From the NCBI RefSeq assembly GCF_004000925.1, contig NZ_BIME01000005.1:248001-312000 (forward strand): a DNA stretch of 64,000 nucleotides, given 5' to 3'. The stretch comes from Paenibacillus illinoisensis NBRC 15959. Its GTDB lineage: Bacteria > Bacillota > Bacilli > Paenibacillales > Paenibacillaceae. Position 1 is the first letter of the stretch. Each line of letters begins with the position of its first letter. A model generated the notes under the pieces. That model saw only the letters and a list, made by a program, of their open reading frames with translations, was not told where the DNA came from and made no database searches. Below, piece after piece: positions 1 to 12,602 of this stretch. Position numbers and translations under genes: made by a program.

Positions 1-2
1 AG

Positions 3-1718
3 CTGGCAGAAGCCGTGGAAGGCATCGACATTGTAGTGGGTGGTCACTCCCATACGATTCTAAGCGAGCCAGTTGTGGTCGAAGCTCATGCTGAACCGAT
101 TCTGGTTGTCCAAACGGGAGAATATGATGTGTCCCTGGGCCAACTGGATGTCACGTTCGATGCAGAGGGTGTGTTAAAAACATGGAACGGCAAATTGCTG
201 AGCCTCGATGCGAAAGATTCAACAGGTAACTATGTATACAAAGATGACCCGGCAGCAAAAGAAAAGCTGGCAGAATATGCACCACTGCTGGAAGATTTCA
301 AGAAAGAAGTCATCGGTAAAACGAACGTATTCCTCGATGGAGAACGTGGTAAGGTACGTAAGCAGGAAACCAACCTGGGTAACCTGATGACAGATGGTAT
401 GCTGGAAAAAGTGAAATCCATCGTTAAGGAAAACGATGTGAAGGGATATGTGGCCATCCAAAACGGCGGCGGTATCCGGGCATCGTTCCAGGAAGGTGAC
501 ATTACGTTGGGTGATCTGCTCACCGTTATGCCATTCGGTAACAATCTGTCTGCACTGAAAATGACAGGTGATGAAATTACAGCTGCTCTCGAAAATGGTG
601 TGAGTGGTGTGGAAACAGGAGAAGGACGCTTCCCGCAAGTGTCGGGCATGCGCTTCTACTATGATTCCACCAAACCGGGCGAGAAAATTGATTCAACGAC
701 CAATACCGTGACGCAAGAAGGTCAACGTGTAGTGAAAGTGCAAATCAAGAATGCGGATGGTACGTACACGGATATCGATCCAAACGGATATTACATCGTG
801 GCAACGAACTCCTTTATGGCGAATGGGGGAGACTTCTACCGCTCCATGAGGGTAGCGAAGGATGCCAACCGATTCTACGAACTCAACTTGGTAGACTATG
901 AGGTCTTCCATGAGCATCTGGATCGAGTGGGTGTAGTCAATCAGACAACAGAAGGACGCAGTACGGATCTGAAAGGATCTCCGCTTCCTGGTGACGGAAA
1001 TGGAAGCAATCCTGGGAATGGCGGTGGCAACAATGGCAGCAATCCGGGCAGTGGCAATAGTGGTGGAGGCACAACGACACCAACAACACCGGTAACGCCA
1101 ACCAATCCGACCACTCCAACGACACCAACAACGCCATCCGTTCCGGGTAATGGAAATGGCGGAACGACAACACCGAATCCGGGCGTCATTCTGAAGGATA
1201 TCGGTAATCACTGGGCAGCTGCTGCAATTGAGCAGGCCATTTCCCGGGGAATTGTAAACGGATATGCAGACGGTAGTTTCCGTCCTAATGCTTCGGCTAC
1301 ACGTGCTGAATTTGCAGTCATGCTTGCAAGAGCATTCGAGCTTCCAGCCAGCAGCAAGGCGTTAACGTTCAAGGATGCTGGACAAATCCCGGCATGGGCA
1401 CAATCGTTTATAGCTCAGGCGGTTGAGCAAGGCATTATCAGTGGATACACCGATGAGACATTCCGTGCATCAGGCAAAGTATCACGTGTGGAAATGACAG
1501 TCATGCTGGTAAGAGCGCTGGGACTTCCGATCGAATCCAATGCAACGTTAAGCTTCACAGATGCAAATCAAGTTCCGGCATGGGCAGTTCCATACATTGC
1601 AGCAGCTTATGAAGCCGGATTGATTAAGGGCACAGGCAATAACAGGTTTAATCCGCTTGGGAATGCAACCCGTGCAGAAGTGGTGACGCTGCTGATGTCG
1701 GCAAGTGAGCTAAACTAG
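3..1718 (+). CDS. 5'-nucleotidase family protein with three SLH domains (5' end missing)
   Basis: C-terminal part of a surface-anchored metallophosphoesterase/5'-nucleotidase; the open frame runs off the left edge. The first visible residues carry the GGHSH metal-binding motif of the calcineurin-like catalytic domain. Next comes a 5'-nucleotidase C-terminal domain (NLGNLMTDGM, QNGGGIRASF, NSFMANGGDFY). A Gly/Asn-rich then Pro/Thr-rich linker (about nt 990-1190) leads to three S-layer homology domains with TRAEF, SRVEM and TRAEV signatures. The family releases phosphate from extracellular nucleotides, and SLH domains hold proteins to secondary cell-wall polymer, so this is probably a wall-bound scavenger of nucleotide phosphate. 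A hairpin terminator follows. The family call is firm; the substrate is inferred. Confidence 0.9.
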   Translation: MAEAVEGIDIVVGGHSHTILSEPVVVEAHAEPILVVQTGEYDVSLGQLDVTFDAEGVLKTWNGKLLSLDAKDSTGNYVYKDDPAAKEKLAEYAPLLEDFKKEVIGKTNVFLDGERGKVRKQETNLGNLMTDGMLEKVKSIVKENDVKGYVAIQNGGGIRASFQEGDITLGDLLTVMPFGNNLSALKMTGDEITAALENGVSGVETGEGRFPQVSGMRFYYDSTKPGEKIDSTTNTVTQEGQRVVKVQIKNADGTYTDIDPNGYYIVATNSFMANGGDFYRSMRVAKDANRFYELNLVDYEVFHEHLDRVGVVNQTTEGRSTDLKGSPLPGDGNGSNPGNGGGNNGSNPGSGNSGGGTTTPTTPVTPTNPTTPTTPTTPSVPGNGNGGTTTPNPGVILKDIGNHWAAAAIEQAISRGIVNGYADGSFRPNASATRAEFAVMLARAFELPASSKALTFKDAGQIPAWAQSFIAQAVEQGIISGYTDETFRASGKVSRVEMTVMLVRALGLPIESNATLSFTDANQVPAWAVPYIAAAYEAGLIKGTGNNRFNPLGNATRAEVVTLLMSASELN

Positions 1719-1825
1719 AATCTGTATTAAAGAAATGATGCATCGCAAGCAGAACAAGTCAGGTCAGGTCAGGTTTGTTCAAATCCCTACAAATCACAAA
1801 AGAGTTTAACTTCTAGCACTTGATT

Positions 1826-1863
1826 AAACGGCTTGCAGATCATAATCTGCAAGCCGTTTTTTA
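1826..1863 (+). terminator. Intrinsic terminator after the SLH nucleotidase
   Basis: Near-perfect 15-bp stem (AAACGGCTTGCAGAT / ATCTGCAAGCCGTTT) with a 4-nt loop and a T tract, about 110 bp after the stop codon. Confidence 0.85.
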
Positions 1864-1934
1864 CTATTTAATTACTGTTCATTTTCACCATCAGCGAGTA
1901 TAGTAAACAGGATTATATTGGAAGGGGTGATGAT

Positions 1935-2147
1935 ATGGAGGATCAACCGATCTTGCTCGCATTGGTTGCCATAATCGCGGGGATTTTCAGCATGTTGGGC
2001 GGTATGAAAAATTGGGATTGGTTCATGAGTACCTTTCAGGCAGGACTTTTCGTGAAAACGATTGGACGACAGGCAGCAAGGGTAGTCTATGGCATTTTGG
2101 GTATAGTACTCATTACAATTGGTGTGTTATTGTTACTTATCGGATAA
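1935..2147 (+). CDS. Small two-helix membrane protein, Imm17-like
   Basis: A 70-residue protein with two hydrophobic helices (about residues 5-24 and 49-69). They flank a short segment with NWDWF and a basic stretch (TIGRQAARVVYG). Helix, NWDWF, basic GRxxAR, helix is the pattern I associate with the Imm17 family of small membrane proteins. The Imm17 name comes from polymorphic-toxin immunity predictions, but no toxin gene lies beside it, so a role in immunity is not supported by context. The start has a good Shine-Dalgarno (GGAAGGGG) 6 nt upstream. It stands alone between two terminators. Membrane location is firm; the family name is moderately sure; function is unknown. Confidence 0.7.
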   Translation: MEDQPILLALVAIIAGIFSMLGGMKNWDWFMSTFQAGLFVKTIGRQAARVVYGILGIVLITIGVLLLLIG

Positions 2148-2260
2148 GGTAGTAGTTCAGTTCAAAGTATACCTACATAGCTCCATTAGAAGTACATCTC
2201 AAATGAGATCTAGCTTTAACGAAAACAGTTTGCTCGAATTCCAGAAAAAAGCAGCATATA

Positions 2261-2296
2261 AAAAAGACCACCGAAAAATTCGGTGGTCTTTTTTCC
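2261..2296. terminator. Bidirectional terminator
   Basis: A 15-bp stem (AAAAAGACCACCGAA / TTCGGTGGTCTTTTT) with A and T tracts on both sides, between the converging small membrane protein and the betaine transporter operon. It probably serves both. Confidence 0.88.
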
Positions 2297-2325
2297 AAAT
2301 TGAGGTTGATTCAACTCGATCTGGT

Positions 2326-6109
<3,784 letters not shown>

Positions 6110-6240
6110 GTTTTCACCCCTTCTGATGTGTTGTGCACTTCGAACGGCTTTCAGCATCCACAAGCCCATACACTTGTGCGCCCAGCCACGAAATCCGGTA
6201 ATTGTTGCTTCGCTTCCCGTCTTTCTGGGTAACGTTTTGT

Positions 6241-6269
6241 ATTGTATCAATACTTAACCAGTATATCAA
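6241..6269 (-). promoter_or_regulatory. SigA-type promoter of the opuA operon
   Basis: On the minus strand: -35 TTGATA (6264-6269), 17-bp spacer, -10 TACAAT (6241-6246). The spacing is ideal; the transcript would start about 125 nt before opuAA. Confidence 0.7.
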
Positions 6270-6290
6270 CTGAATAAACAGTACATAATG

Positions 6291-6314
6291 TTTGTACAGT
6301 AAAAACTGTACAAA
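6291..6314. promoter_or_regulatory. Perfect inverted repeat, candidate GbsR-family operator
   Basis: TTTGTACAGT-AAAA-ACTGTACAAA: two perfect 10-bp arms around 4 nt. It lies 22 bp upstream of the opuA -35 box and 53 bp upstream of the regulator's -35 box. A related CAGTACA half-site lies at 6279-6285. Position between divergent promoters suggests the operator of the neighbouring GbsR-like protein (inference). Confidence 0.55.
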
Positions 6315-6366
6315 GTTTTCCGTCCGAATGCTCTGTTTTACTCCTTATTCTGCCTAATGAGGCAGC

Positions 6367-6395
6367 TTTACATTTGATATTGCTTTTCCTACAAT
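6367..6395 (+). promoter_or_regulatory. Likely promoter of the GbsR-like regulator gene
   Basis: -35 TTTACA (6367-6372), 17-bp spacer, -10 TACAAT (6390-6395). It implies a leader of about 200 nt before the gene; apart from the promoter I see nothing recognisable in 6396-6604. Confidence 0.55.
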
Positions 6396-6604
6396 AGACA
6401 ATGAGCTAATTTAAGCTGTTTTTTGGTTAAAGATAGTCGTAGGCAGATGCAACCTGGTAAGGTTCCATTTTTCATACATTGGGTGAACGAAAGCCCTCTG
6501 GCATATAGGATGTCCGGCCGGATGCTTTCCCATGTAAGCAGGATCTTGTATGGTTGCAATTATTTGTGCCAAGACTGGGAATGTTCAGAATGGAGGTTGC
6601 AAGC

Positions 6605-7180
6605 ATGGGCTTGGACCATTTACAAGAAGAACAGCAGGCAACCGTTCTTAGAATCCGTAAACGCGTCATTGAAGCTATCGGACGTAATATGGATCTATAC
6701 GGCGTTACGCTGTCCACGGGACACTTATATGGATTGCTTTTTTTTGCAGACAAACCAATGACCCTTGACGATATGGGCCGGGAAATGGAAATGAGCAAAA
6801 CGAGCATGAGTACCGGCGTACGTACACTGCTGGATCTGAAGATGGTAAATAAGGTATGGAGCAAGGGCTCTCGGAAAGACCTATATGAAGTGGAGTATGA
6901 CTGGCATCAGACGTTTACGGATTATTTTGCAATTAAATGGAGAAAAGCGGTGGAGAGTAACCTTCAGGTGCTGCGCAAGTCCGTTGAGGAGCTGAATCGT
7001 TTGATTAAAGACCTGGACGAGCAAGCAGATGCCGAACTTCTTCACATTCTAAAGGTAGACAAAAATAAAGTGTTGCAAGCGGAAGCATATTACAAATGGT
7101 TGGACCGACTGATCGACACCATGGAAGATGAAGAAATCTATAAGCTGGTTCCGCGGGAAGAGATTCAAGATAACTCTTAA
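6605..7180 (+). CDS. GbsR/MarR-type transcriptional regulator
   Basis: A 191-residue winged-helix DNA-binding protein resembling GbsR, the choline/betaine-responsive MarR-type regulator of osmoprotectant genes in Bacillus. The N-terminal half has the helix AIGRNMDLYGVTLSTGHLYGLLFF typical of GbsR. The winged helix follows, with MTLDDMGREMEMSKTSMSTGVRTLLDLKMVNKVW, and then a charged helical C-terminus. The frame opens at 6554, but I choose 6605 because GGAGG lies 8 nt before it and the length then fits the family. It is divergent from the betaine importer, which it probably regulates. A hairpin terminator follows directly. Confidence 0.85.
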   Translation: MGLDHLQEEQQATVLRIRKRVIEAIGRNMDLYGVTLSTGHLYGLLFFADKPMTLDDMGREMEMSKTSMSTGVRTLLDLKMVNKVWSKGSRKDLYEVEYDWHQTFTDYFAIKWRKAVESNLQVLRKSVEELNRLIKDLDEQADAELLHILKVDKNKVLQAEAYYKWLDRLIDTMEDEEIYKLVPREEIQDNS

Positions 7181-7189
7181 GCAGAACCC

Positions 7190-7223
7190 AAAAGGCGCTC
7201 TCCTATTTGGAGGCGCCTTTTTG
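7190..7223 (+). terminator. Intrinsic terminator after the GbsR-like gene
   Basis: AAAAGGCGC ... GCGCCTTTTT stem with extra TCTCC/GGAGG pairing and a T tract, directly after the stop codon. Confidence 0.85.
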
Positions 7224-7270
7224 CTGTGTATTTATAATGAAGAAAAAAATCAGGTTTCGTTCCTAATGCA

Positions 7271-8899
7271 TTAGAATTGCCCGATCAGTCCGGCATGAGA
7301 GAGGGCCGCATGCTGCTCTGCGATGTGTATAAGTTCATCCATAATCCGGTGACGTCCCGAAGGTGTCCAGCTCATCATCAGCCAACTTGAAATATCATGT
7401 ACATTGCCACCAAGTACAGCAGGCGAACGATTCCATGAAGACGTCTGTTTTAACCGCCGCAGCAATTTTTCGCTGGCAGGATGCATGGAGAGACGATGGA
7501 TGAACAAGTGATCCGTATCCAGCAAAGGGATGCGTTCAGCAGGGTAATCGACCCACTGGTGTTCTGGCGGAGCAATCTGTGCAGGTTGCAGCCCCAATTC
7601 GGTATACAACAAATGACTCAGGGGATGATTGATCGTACCCTGCAGCCTGATCATTGGAGGCTTAACCTCTACAAGTGTAACCCGTTCATGGTCAAAAAAC
7701 TGTTGCAGACGTTTACCAACATCCAGCGTTCTAAATTCAAGCTGTTTGAAATGATCCAAGGCTTGTTTTTCCCGTCCAACCAGCTCGGCAATACGGGAAT
7801 GAATTTGTTTCCAGTCCTGAACAGGCTCAAGGAGGACGGTTGGCGCAATACTTTTCAGTTTATCGTGATAGGGTTCATGGTGTGTGTCGGCAATAATCAG
7901 ATCAGGCTTCGATTGGCGAAGCTTGTTGAATTGCAATGTGAGCTTATGCTGGTGTTCGTTCTCGCTCAGTTCCTGATCTGTGAATCCGTTTAGCGTCGCA
8001 ATCGCTTCTAGCCCCAGGGAAAACAAGTTATGTTCCAGGCCCAGAACGGAAGCCGTTGCTATTCGTAATTGTTCTCTCTTCATATATATACTGGGTGAGA
8101 TACCGACAGCTTGTTTAAATTTGCGATTAAAATAATACTCATTGCCATAACCTACAGATTCAGCGATATCCTTGATTGAACATCGATCCTGCTGCAATTG
8201 TTGTTTGGCTTCTTCAATCCGCAGTCGATTCAGGTAATCTGTTGGTGACATGTCCTTGGCCTTCTTGAAGCTGCGGGAGTATGAGCTCGGAGTCAGGCCA
8301 GCGATCTTGGCCAGCTGGTCCATACTTATGCCTTCACCCATGAATCGGTGCATATACATAATGCTTCGTTCCAGGGCAGGGTCAACCTTCTCATGATTGG
8401 CTTCTAGACGATTCTCAGAAATGTACTGCAACAACTCGTGGAGCTGAGTGTGTATATTAATAAAATGCTCCTGCTGAACGCCCTGATAGGCTGTATATAA
8501 TTGTTCCATGCGCGCGACCATCTGCTGCTCATGACGAACAGGCATAGGACCCGTTGACCATTGGAAGGGGAGGCAGGGATTAGAAGTCATCTTCCATTCA
8601 CCACGCACTTGCTTCAACTGGACTGTGTTCATCGATAGGAGAATGCATTCCGTAATACCGGAGCGGGAGGCAGCCTCAATCGTGGTCCCCTTTTCCAGTA
8701 CAAATAGTTGATGGGCGCGGGCTTTATGTAATTGATCATTAAGAACCAGGACACCTTCTCCTTGCAAAACAAGACACAGCATAGGCCGGGAAACCGTCTT
8801 GCCATGCACACGGAAATTCTCCCCACGGCGTACACGGCACATGGAAGAGAGGAGTGGTAGAGTTGACGTTTCAGAAATGAAGGGAAGCTGTTCATTCAT
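7271..8899 (-). CDS. AraC-family regulator with periplasmic-binding-protein-like domain (Btr-like)
   Basis: A 542-residue regulator with three parts: an N-terminal cupin-like segment (about 1-120), two AraC helix-turn-helix motifs (about 175-275, including GISMDQLAKIAGLTPSSYSR and YGNEYYFNRKFKQAVGISP), and a C-terminal domain resembling Fe-siderophore binding proteins (about 285-525, with KPDLIIADTHHEPY). This architecture matches Bacillus subtilis Btr, which binds bacillibactin and activates siderophore uptake. The start at 8899 is preferred over 8908 because AAAAGGA then sits 8 nt upstream. A near-perfect Fur box lies 31 nt before the start. No siderophore transport genes lie alongside, so the ligand and targets are unknown. 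Confidence 0.85.
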   Translation of the reverse strand: MNEQLPFISETSTLPLLSSMCRVRRGENFRVHGKTVSRPMLCLVLQGEGVLVLNDQLHKARAHQLFVLEKGTTIEAASRSGITECILLSMNTVQLKQVRGEWKMTSNPCLPFQWSTGPMPVRHEQQMVARMEQLYTAYQGVQQEHFINIHTQLHELLQYISENRLEANHEKVDPALERSIMYMHRFMGEGISMDQLAKIAGLTPSSYSRSFKKAKDMSPTDYLNRLRIEEAKQQLQQDRCSIKDIAESVGYGNEYYFNRKFKQAVGISPSIYMKREQLRIATASVLGLEHNLFSLGLEAIATLNGFTDQELSENEHQHKLTLQFNKLRQSKPDLIIADTHHEPYHDKLKSIAPTVLLEPVQDWKQIHSRIAELVGREKQALDHFKQLEFRTLDVGKRLQQFFDHERVTLVEVKPPMIRLQGTINHPLSHLLYTELGLQPAQIAPPEHQWVDYPAERIPLLDTDHLFIHRLSMHPASEKLLRRLKQTSSWNRSPAVLGGNVHDISSWLMMSWTPSGRHRIMDELIHIAEQHAALSHAGLIGQF

Positions 8900-8929
8900 A
8901 CGGACCATCCTTTTGTCTCATTTTCTTAA

Positions 8930-8944
8930 TGATAACAATTATCA
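8930..8944. promoter_or_regulatory. Fur box upstream of the Btr-like regulator
   Basis: TGATAACAATTATCA matches the 7-1-7 Bacillus Fur consensus (TGATAAT-N-ATTATCA) at 13 of its 14 specified positions. It lies 31 nt upstream of the gene start, in the promoter/leader, and predicts repression by iron. Confidence 0.78.
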
Positions 8945-8984
8945 TTCTCATATGGAAGACGTTTTTCAAAAATAGTTGTGAACA

Positions 8985-9034
8985 TATAAAAAAGAGGATA
9001 CCGGGAGCCGCAGGGCTGCAAGGTAATCCTCTTT
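8985..9034 (-). terminator. Intrinsic terminator of the beta-propeller-like gene
   Basis: On the minus strand, AAAGAGGAT and ATCCTCTTTTTT form the base of a stem enclosing a GC-rich inner loop, just after the stop codon at 9049. Confidence 0.75.
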
Positions 9035-9048
9035 ATTTAATAAGAAAT

Positions 9049-10335
9049 TTAGTTTGGTGTTACCAACAGAATGTCGTCCAGGAATACTTCACTTAACACT
9101 TTATTACCTGAGCCATTCGCCTGGATATGATACAAACGATAGAGGTCTTTCGCGTTAATGTAGAAGATGCCTGGTACGTCATCTCTGAAATGGAAGGTGT
9201 CCCATTCATCCCCGACCAGTTTGGTTACTTTGAGTGTCGAACTTACAGCGTAGAGGCCATTGTCGCCAGAAATGTAGGCAAGTGTTGCTGTGCCATTGGT
9301 CAGCTGATCCCCAACGTAATTGACGTTAGTCAAATTTAGATTGGTCGTTTTGGTGACCTTGCTGCCAGATACGGTTTTTGCGTACGCTTTTTTGTCTGCA
9401 TCAACGATAACTGCCTTGTCTGTGCCAAGTGCACTTACTTCTCGGATGCTTTTGCTATGAAGCTGGAATGTCTTGCCTGAAGTTGTAAGGGCAAAAGCTT
9501 TGCCTGTTGCGTAGTTGTAATCCTTGCTGCTGTCCAGGCTGATTCCTTTGTTATACACGTAAAACGAGCTGCTCCAGCCCCCGGAATATACTGCATTTAC
9601 GTCCAGCTTGGCTTTTGGATTCACAGCACTTGCCTTGCCTGTACTGTAGTTCACGGTATACATGACCACAGCATTGGTGGAGTAGTAGGTTTCATAAGGA
9701 TTGGTGTTAACCATCAGTTGCAGTTTGTTTTTTGCCGAATTCATAAAATAAGTGCTTTCCACTGCGCCTTCGGCAATCCGTTGTACAGTTCCGCTGCCAT
9801 TTGTAGCTTTGGAGACGATCCAGGTATTGCCGTTAACGAGCGCGTTGTAATAAACGCGGCCCTTAATGACAGCGAGCAGCGGGAATTCCGTATCTGCTTT
9901 GTCCGCGATCTTTTTAACGGAAGTTGGCTCACCATCACCACTCGCACGATAGATTGAACCTTTCGCATCCATGTAATAAATGAATCCGTTATCCGTATCG
10001 TAACGCAGAACGTCGGTTGCAAACGTCTCGGCGGTATCGCGCGATCCGTCATTGGGGACCCGAAGCAGTGTTGTGGAAGTTTCAGTTGAAGTGTAGAAGA
10101 GGTGAGAACCTGCCGCTACAAGGTCCACACCCTGAAAATCAAGTAAAACTTCTGTCGTATTGCTGCCATCCCCGGATACTTTGTACAATACACCGTCCGA
10201 ATCGTAATACACAGTAGATTGATTAAGGGAAGCTGCCTGTGCTGCATTACCTCCACCCAATATTGCTGCAGTGATCAGTGTAAACAACAGAAAAGTACTG
10301 ATCTTGCGCTGCATGCCTGTAAACCATTTGCTCAT
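9049..10335 (-). CDS. Exported DUF5050-like beta-propeller protein
   Basis: A 428-residue secreted protein with a clear signal peptide (KISTFLLFTLITAAILGGGNA followed by AQAAS). The mature part repeats short blocks such as VYYDSDGVLYKVSGDGSN, IYYMDAKGSIYRASGDG and IFYINAKDLYRLYHIQANGSG. This is the pattern of DUF5050 / YWTD-like propeller repeats common in Paenibacillus surface proteins. No catalytic motif is visible. The start is uncertain: the frame opens at 10356, but 10335 (MSKWFTGMQRK) places the basic n-region of the signal peptide properly and has AAGGGTG 11 nt upstream. It is transcribed alone, with its own terminator. Function unknown. Confidence 0.72.
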   Translation of the reverse strand: MSKWFTGMQRKISTFLLFTLITAAILGGGNAAQAASLNQSTVYYDSDGVLYKVSGDGSNTTEVLLDFQGVDLVAAGSHLFYTSTETSTTLLRVPNDGSRDTAETFATDVLRYDTDNGFIYYMDAKGSIYRASGDGEPTSVKKIADKADTEFPLLAVIKGRVYYNALVNGNTWIVSKATNGSGTVQRIAEGAVESTYFMNSAKNKLQLMVNTNPYETYYSTNAVVMYTVNYSTGKASAVNPKAKLDVNAVYSGGWSSSFYVYNKGISLDSSKDYNYATGKAFALTTSGKTFQLHSKSIREVSALGTDKAVIVDADKKAYAKTVSGSKVTKTTNLNLTNVNYVGDQLTNGTATLAYISGDNGLYAVSSTLKVTKLVGDEWDTFHFRDDVPGIFYINAKDLYRLYHIQANGSGNKVLSEVFLDDILLVTPN

Positions 10336-10574
10336 GTCTCCATCGACACCCTTCATCCATATGTATGTAGTTCGTTTCTTAATTTATATCGGTAAACTAG
10401 GGAAAAATTGTTATATCTGAGCTGCCCGATGCGCACAGTTTGAAATTGAATTTCACGCTATCCCAAGCCTTGAATCCATTTTCGAATGTTGCTGCCATTC
10501 CTTTTCCAAAGCATTCACCACGAGTCTGCTGCATGATAACATTGCGCTTAACCAAAGTAGAGGAGTGATTTCAT

Positions 10575-11585
10575 ATGTTGAAGATCGCTATTATTGGATT
10601 TGGAAATGCGGTAGTAAATTATCATCTGCCTTATCTGGAGAGAAGAGAGCAGATCCAGGTGAAGACAATCTACCGACGTGAGGAAGACCGGCTGGGTGAC
10701 ACGGAGCGAGAGGGCTACTACCCTGAAATTACGTTTACTACAGTCCTTAACGATATACTGCATGATCCAGATATCGAACTGATTGTTGTTGCGACTCATG
10801 TGGACAGTCATGTTGAATACGCCAAATTGGCATTGGAACATGGCAAACATGTTTTGGTCGAGAAGCCGTTTGCCTCAACTTCGGCTGAAGCCAAGGAGAT
10901 TTTTGAACTGGCGGAACGTAAACATCTTATCGCGATGGCGAACCAGAACCGCAGGTATGATGGGGACTTTCTTACTTTGAAAAAAGTGATCGAGAGCGGC
11001 AAGCTGGGCAATATTGTGGAGATCCAGTCCCACTATGATTATTTTCATCCGCAGTACAGTCGCAAAGGGTTTGGGTTGCTGCATGGTTTGGCGGTGCATA
11101 CCATTGATCAGTTAATATCGTTATACGGTGAAGCAGACCGGATTGATTATGATGTCCGAAGTCTGGTGGCGCCTGGGGAATCGGATGACTATATCGATAT
11201 AGATTTCCGGTACGGCCGGATGAAAGCAACCATTAAGTGCAGCTTGCTTGTCAAGATCGAACATCCAAAATTTATCATACACGGAGACCGGGGCAGTTTT
11301 GTGAAGTACAGCAGTGGTCATCAATCGAAGAATGGAGCCGGACCAACATCCTTATCCTTTGATATTGAACCTGAAACGAATTGGGGGATACTGAGTTATG
11401 TGGACGAGAAAGGGGAGTCCCATACGGAGAACGTACCGTCTGAAGTGACGGACTATGGCATTTTATATGAGAAATTGTTTGAGGCTATCCGTCATCACGG
11501 TGAGAAGCCCGTCAAGGATCATGAGGTTTTATATGTACTGGATATTTTGCATGATGGAGTTGAAGCCGCGAAAAAGGCCAGATGA
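10575..11585 (+). CDS. Gfo/Idh/MocA family oxidoreductase
   Basis: A 336-residue NAD(P)-dependent dehydrogenase. The N-terminal Rossmann fold begins LKIAIIGFGNAVV, and the hallmark Gfo/Idh/MocA segment EHGKHVLVEKPFAST includes the catalytic-type Lys-Pro pair. The C-terminal alpha/beta domain begins near NIVEIQSHYDYF. Members act on sugars, inositols or related polyols; the substrate cannot be read here. The start has AGGAGTG 7 nt upstream. A second family member follows 30 bp downstream and an RpiR-type regulator faces them, so the three may form one sugar-derivative catabolic unit (inference). Confidence 0.87.
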   Translation: MLKIAIIGFGNAVVNYHLPYLERREQIQVKTIYRREEDRLGDTEREGYYPEITFTTVLNDILHDPDIELIVVATHVDSHVEYAKLALEHGKHVLVEKPFASTSAEAKEIFELAERKHLIAMANQNRRYDGDFLTLKKVIESGKLGNIVEIQSHYDYFHPQYSRKGFGLLHGLAVHTIDQLISLYGEADRIDYDVRSLVAPGESDDYIDIDFRYGRMKATIKCSLLVKIEHPKFIIHGDRGSFVKYSSGHQSKNGAGPTSLSFDIEPETNWGILSYVDEKGESHTENVPSEVTDYGILYEKLFEAIRHHGEKPVKDHEVLYVLDILHDGVEAAKKAR

Positions 11586-11615
11586 TTGGATATAAAGAAG
11601 AGGAGCGAAACAACG

Positions 11616-12602
11616 ATGAATATAGCTGCGATTGGGACAGGATTTATTGTGGATGCCATTTTATCGGCAATTGAAGAAGTGTATGGAGTGAAATGTACAG
11701 CCATTTACTCCCGGAAAAGGGAAACAGCAGAGCCGCTTGCAGACAAATATGGAGTGCAGACTATCTACACGAATCTGAACGAACTCTATACTGACCCAAA
11801 TGTGGACTTTATTTACATCGCATCACCCAACAGCATGCATTATGAGCAGGCCTATCAGGCGCTTCAGCATGGTAAACATGTCGTCTGTGAGAAACCATTC
11901 ACATCAACGGCATGGGAAGCCCAAACGCTGATTAAACTGGCCCGGGATAAAAATCTGTTTCTGTTTGAGGCGATCTCAAACATCCATCTCCCTAACTACA
12001 ACAAGGTGGAGGAACAGCTTTCCAAACTGGGGAATATCCGGTTCATTCAGTGCAATTATAGCCAGTACTCGAGTAGATACAATCAGCTGCTTGCCGGGGA
12101 GACACCAAATGTATTTAACCCCGAATTCTCTGGTGGTGCGCTGATGGATATCAACATATACAACCTTCATTTTGTCATGAAAATGTTTGGCAGCCCGAAA
12201 ACCGTATCCTATACGGCCAACCGACACATCAATGGAATTGATACATCAGGGGTGGTGGTTCTGAAGTATCCCGAGTTTATTGCGGAGTGTGTAGGATGTA
12301 AGGACACAACCAGCATGAATTTTGTCTTGATCCAGGGGGAGAAGGGATATATTCAAGTTGTAGGAGGAGCTAACGGGTGCCAGGAAATCAAGATCCAGAT
12401 TGGGCAGGAACCCCTGGAGATGATCAACGTGCAGGCACAGTCAAACTGGCTTTATTACGAATGGGAAGCCTTTAGAAATATCTACATCAATAAGGATTAC
12501 ACGAAATGTTATGAGCTCCTGAGCCACAGTCAATCTGTGATGAACATATTGGCAGAAGCGCGCAAGGATGCGGGGATTGTATTTGCTGCCGATCGGGTTT
12601 AA
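11616..12602 (+). CDS. Gfo/Idh/MocA family oxidoreductase (second copy)
   Basis: A 328-residue NAD(P)-dependent dehydrogenase of the same superfamily. It begins MNIAAIGTGFIVDAIL and carries the signature LQHGKHVVCEKPFTST. Its C-terminal domain has the GGALMDINIYNLHFV segment seen in family members that handle glucose-, inositol- or dihydrodiol-like substrates. The frame is open from 11586 (TTG), but 11616 has GAGGAG about 10 nt upstream and starts exactly at the Rossmann fold. It is very probably cotranscribed with the gene before it. Its last codons overlap the converging RpiR gene by 4 bp. The two enzymes differ too much to be a recent duplication. Confidence 0.86.
   Translation: MNIAAIGTGFIVDAILSAIEEVYGVKCTAIYSRKRETAEPLADKYGVQTIYTNLNELYTDPNVDFIYIASPNSMHYEQAYQALQHGKHVVCEKPFTSTAWEAQTLIKLARDKNLFLFEAISNIHLPNYNKVEEQLSKLGNIRFIQCNYSQYSSRYNQLLAGETPNVFNPEFSGGALMDINIYNLHFVMKMFGSPKTVSYTANRHINGIDTSGVVVLKYPEFIAECVGCKDTTSMNFVLIQGEKGYIQVVGGANGCQEIKIQIGQEPLEMINVQAQSNWLYYEWEAFRNIYINKDYTKCYELLSHSQSVMNILAEARKDAGIVFAADRV

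Noticed and set aside
1075-1140. Pro/Thr repeats in the nucleotidase gene as a possible minisatellite or CRISPR-like array
   Set aside because: They are short, irregular coding repeats of a surface-protein linker with no spacers.
1935-2147. Toxin-immunity pair suggested by the Imm17-like protein
   Set aside because: No toxin gene is adjacent; the SLH nucleotidase upstream has no toxin domain and a terminator lies between them.
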